Positions 18,510-27,152 of a stretch of 64,000 nt of DNA are shown piece after piece; the stretch's first letter is position 1; the number at the start of each line of letters is the position of its first letter. Source of the DNA: Fodinibacter sp963811825. GTDB taxonomy: Bacteria; Actinomycetota; Actinomycetes; Actinomycetales; Dermatophilaceae. The DNA lies in assembly GCA_963811825.1 (NCBI GenBank), contig CAWESS010000037.1, forward strand, positions 67,605-131,604. The letters are read 5' to 3'. A program made the translations under genes and the position numbers. Below the pieces are notes generated by a model. That model saw only the letters and a list, made by a program, of their open reading frames with translations. It searched no databases and was not told the origin of the DNA.

Positions 18510-20425
18510 ATGGTTGATGTGACGGTTGCGCCCTCGTTGAGGGTGGCTGAGCTCGGCCTGGGAGTGACGGCGCTGGCGGGCGTGGTGGATGCCTCGGCAA
18601 CGACCTCGTCGCGCCCTGAGCTGGCGGAGGTGGTCGCGGGGTGTCAGGGGTTGATCAACATGTTGACGGCGGTGCAGGACGTGGCGATCGCGGGGGTGGC
18701 GGCGATCGAGGAGGAGTGGGCGGAGGACGGTCTGGTCGTTGAGTCGCGTCGGGTGCTGGGGCATGTGGCGTTGGATGCTCCGGATGTGGTGGCGGGGGCG
18801 TTGTGTGTGTCGCATCTGCAGGCGCAGCGGCGGGTGAGGTTGGCGGCGCGGTTGGCTGCTGCCGGGCAGGGCGCTGACGGGGAGGATGCGGACGGTGAGG
18901 GCGCGGACGGCGAGGGTGCTGAGGTGGAGGGTGATGGCGGTGAGGCGTGCTGAGGGCGTGGATGCTGAGCCCGCCGACGCGGAGGCTGAGGATGCCGACG
19001 CTCAGAGTCGGACGCGGAGGAAGCTGGGGTGGCGCCGTCGGGGTTGGGTGGGGTGCATGCGGCGATGCGCGATGGGCGCTTGGATGGGTATGCGGCGTCG
19101 GTGATCGGTGAGGAGTTGGAGGAGGCTCCGGCGGAGGTTGCCAGGGCGGTGGTCGGTGCGATCGAGGAGTGGTTCGGTCGGGAGTGCGCCTCGCAGCTGC
19201 GGCGGCGGTGTCGTCGGGCGTTGGCGAAGATCAGCCCTGATCTGTTGCGGCAGCGGGCGAAGAAGGCCCGGGAGGAGGCGGGGTTGCGGCGGTGGGCTGA
19301 GGCGCCGGGGGTGGACCGGTGGTCGGGCACGTTTCCGTCGGAGCAGGCGGCGATGGGCTGGGCTGCGGTCGACGCGTTGGCGCGCCGGTACGTCAAGGAG
19401 GGGGTGTGTGAGCGGTTGGAGCAGGCTCGCGGCAAGGCGCTGATGGATCTGGTCACCGGGAACGCGAGCATCGAGGTCACGGTCGTGTTCACCACGTCTG
19501 AGGACGCAGAGCCGATGGGGAACCAGACGCCCCCAGCCCGCCGCCGGACGGCCCCGACCCCGGCTCGCCCCGGACGCCCCGACCCCGGACGCCGGCCGAA
19601 GGCTCACCGCCGCAGGCCGCTGACGCTGGCTCACCCCCGATGTCGGTCCGGACGACGGTGACTCCGATGACCCTGCGGGCTCCCGTGTCCGCGCTGACCG
19701 CAGGACGAGGGCCCGGGCGGGAGCGAACCGCCGGCAGCGTTCGGTGGCCGAGCAGCACCTGCCCCCACCCCCGCTGCGCCCGCAGCGCCCGCTGCTGCTC
19801 AGCCTGGGCCGGCGGCGCTCGGGACGAGGACCTCGTGGAGGCGTACGGCCCGTTCGCGGGGGATCCGATGCTGGTGCGGCGTGCCTGGCTGGTCGGGCTC
19901 CTGCGGGGCAGCCGGCGAAGGTGGGGTTCGCGCGGTGCCACCGCCGCACCGGCGCCCTCCTGGGCGACGCCGACAGTCGCGACCGGGGCACTACCGACCC
20001 GGGGGAAGCTCAAGGCCCTGGTCCGCACCCGTGACGGGCGGTGCCGGTTCCCGGGCTGCTCGGTGGCCGCGAGGTTCTGCGACCTCGACCACGTCCGGCC
20101 GTGGCCGACCGGCCCGACCACCGCCGCGAACCTGATGTGCCTGTGCCGGCGACACCACCGGATCAAGCAACGACCCGGGTGGAGCGTTCGCCTGGCCGTG
20201 GACGGCACCGCGACCTGGACCGACCCCGTCGGCAGGGAGCGCGTGACCTGGCCGCGCAACCACCTCGACCTGCTCATGCTGCCCGCACGATCCCGCACCT
20301 GCCGCCGCGGCGTGCCCGAAGTGCCCGCGGGGACCCGGCAACCGCACGGATGCGGCAGACGACGGGTGTCGACCGCAGCCTCGAACCCGGCGCGCGCCGA
20401 GACCGCACTCCGCCGCAGGAGGTGA
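18510..20425 (+). pseudogene. DUF222 / HNH endonuclease (13E12-repeat family), several frameshifts
   Basis: Pieces of a DUF222-HNH protein lie in different frames. The N-terminal DUF222 part begins near ATG 18510 (LAEVVAGCQGLINMLTAVQDVA, then VLGHVALDAPDVVAGALCVSH). An acidic Asp/Glu/Ala/Gly-rich insertion (18860-19010) contains two compensating shifts. The core continues with AMRDGRLDGYAASVIGEEL and LARRYVKEGVCERLEQARGKAL. After a shifted linker (about 19520-19830), the HNH finger is clear: RCRFPGCSVAARFCDLDH and ANLMCLCRRHHRIK. At least four indels are needed for one product. The family is multicopy in actinobacteria and may be a selfish nuclease; sequence errors and real decay cannot be separated here. 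Confidence 0.8.
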
Positions 20426-20804
20426 GCAGTGAGCCCTCGAGACGATCCTCGAGGTCCTCGGCGACGGCTACCACCCATGGACCCACCCTCACCGTCCGCC
20501 GGCACCGACGACCCATGGCGCGGCGACCTCATCCGGCCCCGGCCCGGCCGGGCACGGCTGAGGTACCACCGGATCCACGAGCATCCTCACCACCGGACAG
20601 CACGATGCCGGGCGATCGGTCTCGGTACCGATCGAGACCGAGCCACCACCCTTCTGACAACAGCACCTCTCGAGTGCACGCGTGAAGGCAGCGATGCGTC
20701 CTCTTCGGTGCCGGCACACGATCGCCCTGATCGTGCCGTCGTGACAGTGCGCCGTGCGCGAACATGCTGGACCTACCGCGCACGCACGGGGTTGGCTGGT
20801 GCGC
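20426..20804. other. Intergenic region with a hairpin
   Basis: Apart from the stem-loop at 20616-20641, this 379-bp stretch shows no coding potential that I can support. It lies between the broken HNH gene and the epimerase. Confidence 0.4.
20616..20641. terminator. Possible terminator after the HNH gene
   Basis: TCGGTCTCG and CGAGACCGA form a 9-bp perfect stem around an 8-base loop. It is about 190 bases downstream of the HNH stop, so an operator role is also possible. Confidence 0.4.
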
Positions 20805-21785
20805 ATGAAGATCCTCGTGCTCGGTGGGACGGCGTGGCTCGGGCGCACCGTGGCGCAGGAGGCCGTGGCTCGTGGCCACGACGTCACGTGCGCGGCTCGC
20901 GGGAGCGCCGACCCGCCCGACGGCGTCGCGTTCGTTCGCGTGGACCGCGACGAGGACACGGGGTTGGCCGCCCTGGTGGGCACGCGGTGGGATGCCGTCG
21001 TCGACGTCTCGCGCCAGCCCGGCCAGGTGCGCCGTGCGGTGCGCGACCTCGACACCGCCCACTGGGTGTTCGTGTCGACAGGCAACGTCTACGCCGGGTT
21101 CGCCGCGATCGAGCAGCCCGAGGACTCACCGCGCCGCCCGCCGCTCGACGGGGACGTCATGGTCGACATGGAGACCTACGGTGAGGCCAAGGTCGCCTGC
21201 GAGGATGCCGTGACCGCCAGCGGCGCGACCGCCACCATCGTGCGCTCGGGCCTCATCGGTGGTCCCGGCGACACCTCCGGCCGCACGGGCTACTGGCCGT
21301 GGCGCTTCGCCCATCCGGTCGGAGACGACGTCGTCGTTCCTGATGACCTCGACTTCCCGTGCGCGGTCGTGGACGTGCGGGACCTCGCGTCCTGGCTCGT
21401 CACCGCCGCTGAGCACCAGCTCGACGGCGCCTTCAACGCGACCGGGCCGACGATCGCCCTGGGCGAGGTCCTGGCGACGGCTGCCGAGGTGGCCGGCTCG
21501 GCGTGCGCCGGGTTGCGGCCGGTGCCCGCGCAGCGGCTCCGAGAGCTGGGCGTCCAGGGCTGGATGGGACCGGCATCCCTCCCGTTGTGGATCGACGACC
21601 CGGACTGGCGCGGTTTCGCGACGATGGACACGACCCGGGCGCGGGCAGCGGGCCTGGTCACCCGACCGCTCGCCGACACCCTGCGCGACACCTCGCCTGG
21701 GAGGAGGCCGGCCCGAGGCGAGCCGCGACGGGCCGGGCTCACCGACGACGAGGAACGTCGAGTGTTGCGCGCGGTGTCGGGCTGA
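20805..21785 (+). CDS. NAD-dependent epimerase/dehydratase (extended SDR) family protein
   Basis: The 326-residue protein begins MKILVLGGTAWLGRTVAQEA, the GxxGxxG-like dinucleotide-binding loop of extended short-chain reductases (with T-A-W variation). HWVFVSTGNVYAGF carries the catalytic Ser region, and ETYGEAKVACEDAV the YxxxK pair. IVRSGLIGGPGDTSGRTGYW is the sugar-nucleotide-like loop. Related proteins act as reductases, epimerases or isoflavone-reductase-like enzymes, so the substrate is open. ATG 20805 fits the conserved start; GTG 20799 is also in frame. No clear ribosome site is seen. Confidence 0.85.
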   Translation: MKILVLGGTAWLGRTVAQEAVARGHDVTCAARGSADPPDGVAFVRVDRDEDTGLAALVGTRWDAVVDVSRQPGQVRRAVRDLDTAHWVFVSTGNVYAGFAAIEQPEDSPRRPPLDGDVMVDMETYGEAKVACEDAVTASGATATIVRSGLIGGPGDTSGRTGYWPWRFAHPVGDDVVVPDDLDFPCAVVDVRDLASWLVTAAEHQLDGAFNATGPTIALGEVLATAAEVAGSACAGLRPVPAQRLRELGVQGWMGPASLPLWIDDPDWRGFATMDTTRARAAGLVTRPLADTLRDTSPGRRPARGEPRRAGLTDDEERRVLRAVSG

Positions 21786-21900
21786 GGATCGGGGTCAGCA
21801 CGGAGGACTCGAGTCACCTGAGAGGACCGGGTCAGCTGAGAACCGAGTCACCAGAGACCGGGTCAGCTCAGACCGGGCCGGCACAGGGACCGAGGTCCGC

Positions 21901-23448
21901 TCAGATGTCGCGGAAGGTCTCGATCGTCGCGCCGAGGGCGTTGAGGCGCTCGGCGAGGTCCTCGTAGCCGCGGTTGATGACGTAGACGTTGCGCAGCACC
22001 GAGGTGCCGGGTGCCGCGAGCATCGCGAGCAGGATGACGACCCCGGGGCGCAGCGCCGGCGGGCACATGACCTCGGCGGCCCGCCACTTGGGCGTCGGGC
22101 CGGTGATCATCACCCGGTGCGGGTCGAGCAGCTGCACCTGACCACCGATCTTGGTCAGCTCGGTGAGGTAGATCGCGCGGTTCTCGTAGACCCAGTCGTG
22201 GATCATCGTCGTGCCCTCGGCGCAGGCAGCGATGAGGGCGAAGAACGGCAGGTTGTCGATGTTCAGGCCCGGGAACGGCATCGGGGCGATCTTGTCCACG
22301 GGCGCCTTCAGCGCGCTGGGGTGGATCGTGAGGTCGACGAGTCGGGTGTGGCCGTTCTTCGCCCGGAACTCCGGCGTGATGTCGAAGCGCAGGCCCATCT
22401 CCTCGAGGGTGGCCAGCTCGATCTCGAGGAACTCGATCGGAACCCGCTCGATCGTGATCGTCGACTCCGTGACGACGGCGGCGGCGATCAGGCTCATCGC
22501 CTCGATGGGGTCCTCGGAGGGGAAGTACTCGATGTCGACGTCGATGTGCTCGACCCCGGTGACGGTGAGGGTCGTCGAGCCGATGCCCTCGATCGTCACG
22601 CCGAGGGCCTGCAGGAAGAAGCACAGGTCCTGGACCATGTAGTTGGGGGAGGCGTTGCGGATGACGGTGGTCCCGGGGTGTCGGGCCGCGGCCATCAGGG
22701 CGTTCTCGGTGACGGTGTCGCCGCGCTCGGTCAGCACGATCGCCCGCTCCGGGGAACGCTCTGGATCCACGCGCGCCTCGTAGAAGCCGTGCGTCGCCGC
22801 GACGTCGAGCCCGAACGGTCGCAGCGCCGACAGGTGCGGCTCGATGGTGCGCGTCCCGAGGTCGCACCCCCCGGCATACGGCAGCTGGAAGCTGCCCAGC
22901 TCGTGCAGCAGGGGGCCGAAGAACATGATGACGGTGCGGGTGCGGCGGGCGGCGTCGACGTCGATGCTGTCGAGGTCGATGCGCGCCGGTGGCACGATCT
23001 CCAGGTCGTTGCTGTCGGGCAGCCAGCGCACCTTGACGCCGATCGAGGTGAGCACCTCGATGATGCGGTTGACCTCCTCGATGCGCGCCAGGCTGCGCAG
23101 GGTCGTGCGGCCCTTGTTGAGCAGGCTGGCGCACAGCAGCGCCACCGCGGCGTTCTTGCTGGTCTTGACCGGGATCGAGCCGGACAGCTTCTGGCCGCCG
23201 ACGATCCGCAGGTGCTGCGGGCCGCTGTGCCCGAGGGAGACGAACTCGCTGTCGAGCTTCTCCCCGACGCGCGCGAGCATCTCGAGCGACAGGTTCTGCT
23301 TGCCCTGTTCGATGCGCGCCACGGCGCTCTGACTCGTGCCGAGCAGCTCGGCGAGCTCGCTCTGGGTCAGGCCCTGGTGGCGGCGTGCGTCCCGGATGAG
23401 GGTGCCGATCCGGGTGAGGTACGTGTCGGACGTCGTGGTGGGGGTCAC
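21901..23448 (-). CDS. HTH-containing UDP-N-acetylglucosamine 1-carboxyvinyltransferase-like protein
   Basis: The 515-residue protein joins an N-terminal XRE-type helix-turn-helix (residues 8-65, LIRDARRHQGLTQSELAEL, TSQSAVARIEQGKQNLSLE) to a full MurA-like enolpyruvyl transferase fold. The MurA catalytic cysteine has its counterpart at C195 (PYAGGCDLGTRTIEPH), and KTSKNAAVALLCASLL matches the UDP-sugar-binding start. Known actinobacterial proteins have this architecture as a second MurA paralogue; whether they make peptidoglycan precursor or act as regulators is unclear. GTG 23448 lies seven bases after TACGAT, so the message may be leaderless. ATG 23466 is the alternative. Confidence 0.88.
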   Translation of the reverse strand: MTPTTTSDTYLTRIGTLIRDARRHQGLTQSELAELLGTSQSAVARIEQGKQNLSLEMLARVGEKLDSEFVSLGHSGPQHLRIVGGQKLSGSIPVKTSKNAAVALLCASLLNKGRTTLRSLARIEEVNRIIEVLTSIGVKVRWLPDSNDLEIVPPARIDLDSIDVDAARRTRTVIMFFGPLLHELGSFQLPYAGGCDLGTRTIEPHLSALRPFGLDVAATHGFYEARVDPERSPERAIVLTERGDTVTENALMAAARHPGTTVIRNASPNYMVQDLCFFLQALGVTIEGIGSTTLTVTGVEHIDVDIEYFPSEDPIEAMSLIAAAVVTESTITIERVPIEFLEIELATLEEMGLRFDITPEFRAKNGHTRLVDLTIHPSALKAPVDKIAPMPFPGLNIDNLPFFALIAACAEGTTMIHDWVYENRAIYLTELTKIGGQVQLLDPHRVMITGPTPKWRAAEVMCPPALRPGVVILLAMLAAPGTSVLRNVYVINRGYEDLAERLNALGATIETFRDI

Positions 23449-23489
23449 GAGTCCATCGTAGATCATATGTGAGATATCGGCACCTGCCG

Positions 23490-23528
23490 CGTCCCGCCCA
23501 CCAGCCGTCGGGGCCGGTGGGCGGGACG
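23490..23528 (-). terminator. Terminator of the fadA-fadB operon
   Basis: A perfect 13-bp stem (23490-23502 with 23516-23528) around a 13-base loop lies 18 bases beyond the fadB stop on the minus strand and just upstream of the MurA-like gene. Confidence 0.8.
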
Positions 23529-23545
23529 GGAGTCTGGAGTGGTGC

Positions 23546-25705
23546 TCAGGCCGGCACGCTGGCCACGCCGGCGGGCAGCAGGCGCTGGCCGAGGACCCGC
23601 TCGGACACGCCCTCGCGGTCGAGCAGCGGGCACAGGCCGCCGTTCCAGAACTGGAAGCCGGCACCGGTGATCATCGCGAGGTCGATGTCCATCGGCGCCG
23701 CGACGACGCCCTCGCGGAGCATGAGACCGACCTCCTGCGCGAGGACGCCGAGGATGCGCTCGCGGGCCTGGTCCACGGTGAGCTCGACGGGGTTCTCGGG
23801 CTGCTCGGCCATGGCGAGCACCTCCGGGTCGGGGACGGGTCGCCCACCGTCCATGAGGTAGTAGCCACGCTTCCCGGACTCCACGATGCGACGCAGGCTC
23901 GGCGAGACGTGGAACCGGTCGCCGAAGGCTCGGTGCAGCGTCTCGCTGTTGTGCAGCGCGATCGCCGGGCCGACGAGGCCGAGCAGCACGAACGGCGGCA
24001 TCGGCGCCAGGCCGGCGACGGCACGGTCAGCGGTGGCGACCGGAGTGCCCTCGTCGACGATCCGCGAGAACTCGCCCATGAAGGCGCCGAGCAGGCGGTT
24101 GACGACGAAGGATGCCGAGTCCTTGACCCGGATCGTCGTCTTGCCGAGCGCACGCCCCGCGGCGAAGGCCGTCGCGAGCGCCGCGTCGTCAGTTGCCTCG
24201 CCGGGGATGATCTCGAGCAACGGCATGACGGCGACCGGGTTGAAGAAGTGGAAACCCACGACCCGCTCCGGGTGAGCCAGCCCGCTGGCCATCTGCGTGA
24301 TGGACAACGACGAGGTGTTCGTCGCGAGGACGCACTCGGGGGAGACGACCGCCTCGACCTCGGCGAAGACCTGCTGCTTGACCGCCATCTCCTCGAAGAC
24401 CGCCTCGATGACGAAGTCGGCGTCGGCGAAGCCGTCCTTGGACGTCGAACCCGTGACCAGCCCGGTGAGGAAGGACGCCTTGTCGGGGGAGACCCGGCGC
24501 TTGTCCTTCAGCGAAGCGATCTCGGCGTGCACCCAGCTCACGCCCTTGGCGACCCGGTCCTCGTCGAGGTCGGTCATGACGACCGGGACACCGAGTCGGC
24601 GGGCGAAGAGCAGGGCGAGCTGGCTGGCCATGAGGCCCGCACCGACGATGCCGACCTTGGTGACCGGGCGGGCGAGCGACTTGTCGGGTGCACCGGCCGG
24701 TCGCTTGGCCCGCTTCTGCACGAGGTCGAACGCGTAGAGCCCGGCACGCAGCTCGTCGCCCATGATGAGGTCGCCGAGAGCGGCATCCTCAGCGGCAAAG
24801 GCCTCCTCGCGCGTCGAGGTGCGCGCGGCGCGCACGAGCTCGACGGCGCGCAGCGCCCCGGGTGCCCGACCCGCGGTCTTGGCCAGCACGACCTTGCGAG
24901 CGGCGTCGCACGCGGCATCCCAGGCGCTCTCGTCGCGGTCGACGTCGCGCCGTGGCACGGCCACGGCGCCGCTGAGGACGCCGGCGGCCCAGCGCAGGGA
25001 GTCCTCGATGAAGTCGGCCGGCTCGAGGAGCACGTCGGCGATGCCGAGGGCCGCGACCTCCTTGGCCTTCAGCATCCGGTTCTGCGACAGCGGGTTGGCG
25101 ATGATGACGGTGAGTGCGTCGGCCGGGCCGATGAGGTTGGGCAGCAGGTAGCAGCCGCCCCACCCGGGAACGAGCCCGAGGAAGGTCTCGGGCAGGGCGA
25201 ACGCCGGGACCCCGGCGGAGACCGTGCGGTGGTCGCACGCGAGCGCGATCTCCACACCGCCACCCATGGCCGCGCCGTTGATGAACGCGAAGGTCGGAAC
25301 CGGCAGGTCCATGATCGAGGCGAAGGCCGCGTGACCGGCCTGCGCGATGGTCGCCGCCTGCTCGCGCGCCGTGACGTACGGGACGCCCGACAGGTCGGCC
25401 CCGACGGCGAAGATGAACGGCTTGCCGGTGATGCCGACGGCCTGGATCTCGCCGGCGTCCGCGCGCGCCCGCAGCCCGTCGACCGTGGCCTGCAGCTCGG
25501 CGATGGACTGCGGCCCGAAGGTGTTCGGACGGGTGTGGTCGAGCCCGTTGTCGAGCGTCACGAGGGCGAGGATGCCGGCGCCGCCGGGCAGGGTGACGTC
25601 CTGCACCGGGGTGTGGGTCACGACCTCGGTGGGCAGCTGGGGGGTGCGGACGGTGGTGTCGGCGGGGGCCGTGGTGTCGGTGGTGGTCTCAGCGGCGGTG
25701 CTCAC
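23546..25705 (-). CDS. fadB: Fatty acid oxidation enzyme: enoyl-CoA hydratase / 3-hydroxyacyl-CoA dehydrogenase
   Basis: It carries out hydration and NAD-dependent oxidation in beta-oxidation. The product has 719 residues. The hydratase half (about 40-260) has the oxyanion segment INGAAMGGGVEIALACDH and the catalytic PETFLGLVPGWGG. The dehydrogenase half has KVGIVGAGLMASQLALLFA (NAD loop), CVLATNTSSLSIT, and VGFHFFNPVAVMPLLEII with the catalytic His; VNRLLGAFMGEFSRI lies in the first C-terminal domain. GTG 25705 is preceded by AAGGAG at eight bases. It follows fadA with only two bases between, so the two form one operon. Confidence 0.95.
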   Translation of the reverse strand: MSTAAETTTDTTAPADTTVRTPQLPTEVVTHTPVQDVTLPGGAGILALVTLDNGLDHTRPNTFGPQSIAELQATVDGLRARADAGEIQAVGITGKPFIFAVGADLSGVPYVTAREQAATIAQAGHAAFASIMDLPVPTFAFINGAAMGGGVEIALACDHRTVSAGVPAFALPETFLGLVPGWGGCYLLPNLIGPADALTVIIANPLSQNRMLKAKEVAALGIADVLLEPADFIEDSLRWAAGVLSGAVAVPRRDVDRDESAWDAACDAARKVVLAKTAGRAPGALRAVELVRAARTSTREEAFAAEDAALGDLIMGDELRAGLYAFDLVQKRAKRPAGAPDKSLARPVTKVGIVGAGLMASQLALLFARRLGVPVVMTDLDEDRVAKGVSWVHAEIASLKDKRRVSPDKASFLTGLVTGSTSKDGFADADFVIEAVFEEMAVKQQVFAEVEAVVSPECVLATNTSSLSITQMASGLAHPERVVGFHFFNPVAVMPLLEIIPGEATDDAALATAFAAGRALGKTTIRVKDSASFVVNRLLGAFMGEFSRIVDEGTPVATADRAVAGLAPMPPFVLLGLVGPAIALHNSETLHRAFGDRFHVSPSLRRIVESGKRGYYLMDGGRPVPDPEVLAMAEQPENPVELTVDQARERILGVLAQEVGLMLREGVVAAPMDIDLAMITGAGFQFWNGGLCPLLDREGVSERVLGQRLLPAGVASVPA

Positions 25706-25707
25706 GG

Positions 25708-26919
25708 TCAGTTCTCCTTGCCGTAGTCGGCGTGGTTCGGGTTCTCCCAGATGACGCAGCCACCCATGCCGATGCCGATGCACATGGCGACCAGGCCGTA
25801 GCGCACCTGCGGGTTCTCCTCGAAGTGGTGGGCGAGCTGGGTCATCAGGCGCACACCCGAGGACGCGAGGGGGTGCCCGACCGCGATCGCGCCACCCCAG
25901 GGGTTGACCCGCGCGTCGTCGTCGGCGATGCCGTAGTGGTCGAGGAAGGCGATCACCTGCACGGCGAAGGCCTCGTTGAGCTCGAAGAGCCCGATGTCCT
26001 CGATGCCCAGGCCCGCCTGGCGCAGCGCCTTCTCGGCGGCGGGGATCGGCCCGATGCCCATGACCTCGGGCTCGACACCGACGAAGGCGTACGAGACCAG
26101 GCGCATCCGCACGGGCAGCCCCAGCTCGGCGGCGGCTGACTCCGACGCGAGGATGCAGGCCGTCGCGCCGTCGTTGAGGCCGGCGGCGTTGCCTGCCGTG
26201 ACGTTTCCGTGGGCGCGGAACGGGGTCTTCAGGCCGGCGAGCTCCTCGAGCGTGGTGCCGGGGCGCGGCGGCTCGTCGACGGTGGCCAGGCCCCAGCCCT
26301 TCTCGACGTGGCGGGTGGCCACGGGCACGAGGTCCGGCTGCACCTTGCCGGCGGCGTAGGCCGCGGCCAGCTTGCGCTGGCTGTTCACGGCATACGCGTC
26401 GCAGCGCTCCTTGGTCAGGTGCGGGAAGCGGTCGTGCAGGTTCTCGGCGGTCTTGCCCATCACCAGGGCCGACTCGTCGACGATGCGCTCGCCGATGATC
26501 CGCGGGTTCACGTCGATGCCCTCGCCCATGGGGTGGCGACCCATGTGCTCGACACCGCCGGCGATGGCGACGTCGATCGCGCCGAAGCCGATCGAGGAGG
26601 CGACGTTGGTCACCGCGGTCATGGCGCCGGCGCACATGCGGTCCACGGAGTAGCCCGGGGTGGTCTTCGGCAGGCCGGCCAGGAGGCCGGCGAGGCGGCC
26701 CAGGGTCAGGCCCTGGTCGCCGATCTGGGTGGTCGCGGCGATGGCGACCTCCTCGACACGCTCCTTGGGCAGCTCGGGGTGGCGGCGCAGCAGCTCGCGC
26801 ATGCACTTGATGACGAGGTCGTCGGCGCGGGTCTGGGCGTACATGCCCTTCTCGCCGGCCTTGCCGAACGGGGTGCGGACGCCGTCGACGAAGACGACTT
26901 CCTGGAGGGTACGGGGCAC
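25708..26919 (-). CDS. fadA: Acetyl-CoA C-acyltransferase (3-ketoacyl-CoA thiolase)
   Basis: Thiolase cleaves 3-ketoacyl-CoA to acetyl-CoA in the last beta-oxidation step and partners FadB. The nucleophilic cysteine is in VDRMCAGAMTAVTNVAS, and the base/His signatures are LFELNEAFAVQVIAF, NPWGGAIAVGHPLASSG and MCIGIGMGGCVIWE (CIG-I-GMGG rather than the common CIGGGMG). AGGAGG at eight bases upstream decides for GTG 26919 (403 residues); the longer form from GTG 26940 has no ribosome site and adds seven residues. A palindromic operator lies 66-84 bases upstream. Confidence 0.95.
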   Translation of the reverse strand: MPRTLQEVVFVDGVRTPFGKAGEKGMYAQTRADDLVIKCMRELLRRHPELPKERVEEVAIAATTQIGDQGLTLGRLAGLLAGLPKTTPGYSVDRMCAGAMTAVTNVASSIGFGAIDVAIAGGVEHMGRHPMGEGIDVNPRIIGERIVDESALVMGKTAENLHDRFPHLTKERCDAYAVNSQRKLAAAYAAGKVQPDLVPVATRHVEKGWGLATVDEPPRPGTTLEELAGLKTPFRAHGNVTAGNAAGLNDGATACILASESAAAELGLPVRMRLVSYAFVGVEPEVMGIGPIPAAEKALRQAGLGIEDIGLFELNEAFAVQVIAFLDHYGIADDDARVNPWGGAIAVGHPLASSGVRLMTQLAHHFEENPQVRYGLVAMCIGIGMGGCVIWENPNHADYGKEN

Positions 26920-26985
26920 GGCGGTGGCCTCCTGGGTCACGGCGGACAGGGAGCACCCGGATGCCGGGCGCGGCCCCGTCAGCGT

Positions 26986-27003
26986 ACTAAGCGAGCGCTT
27001 AGT
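26986..27003. promoter_or_regulatory. Palindromic operator upstream of fadA-fadB
   Basis: ACTAAGCG-AG-CGCTTAGT is a perfect 8+8 palindrome with a two-base centre, the size and form bound by TetR-family dimers. Its place before the beta-oxidation operon suggests a fatty-acyl-CoA-responsive repressor; no regulator gene is adjacent. Confidence 0.65.
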
Positions 27004-27152
27004 GCGGGAGACGCACCGGGGTGAGAGACGTCACGCCGCAGGGTCGTCGGGGCTTGCCGATGGACGCCGACGTCGCGCCTCGTCACGCGGTAGGTGCGGT
27101 CGCGGGGACCTGCCGATGAACGCCGCATCTCGCCGCTGGCTCAGTGCCCCGG

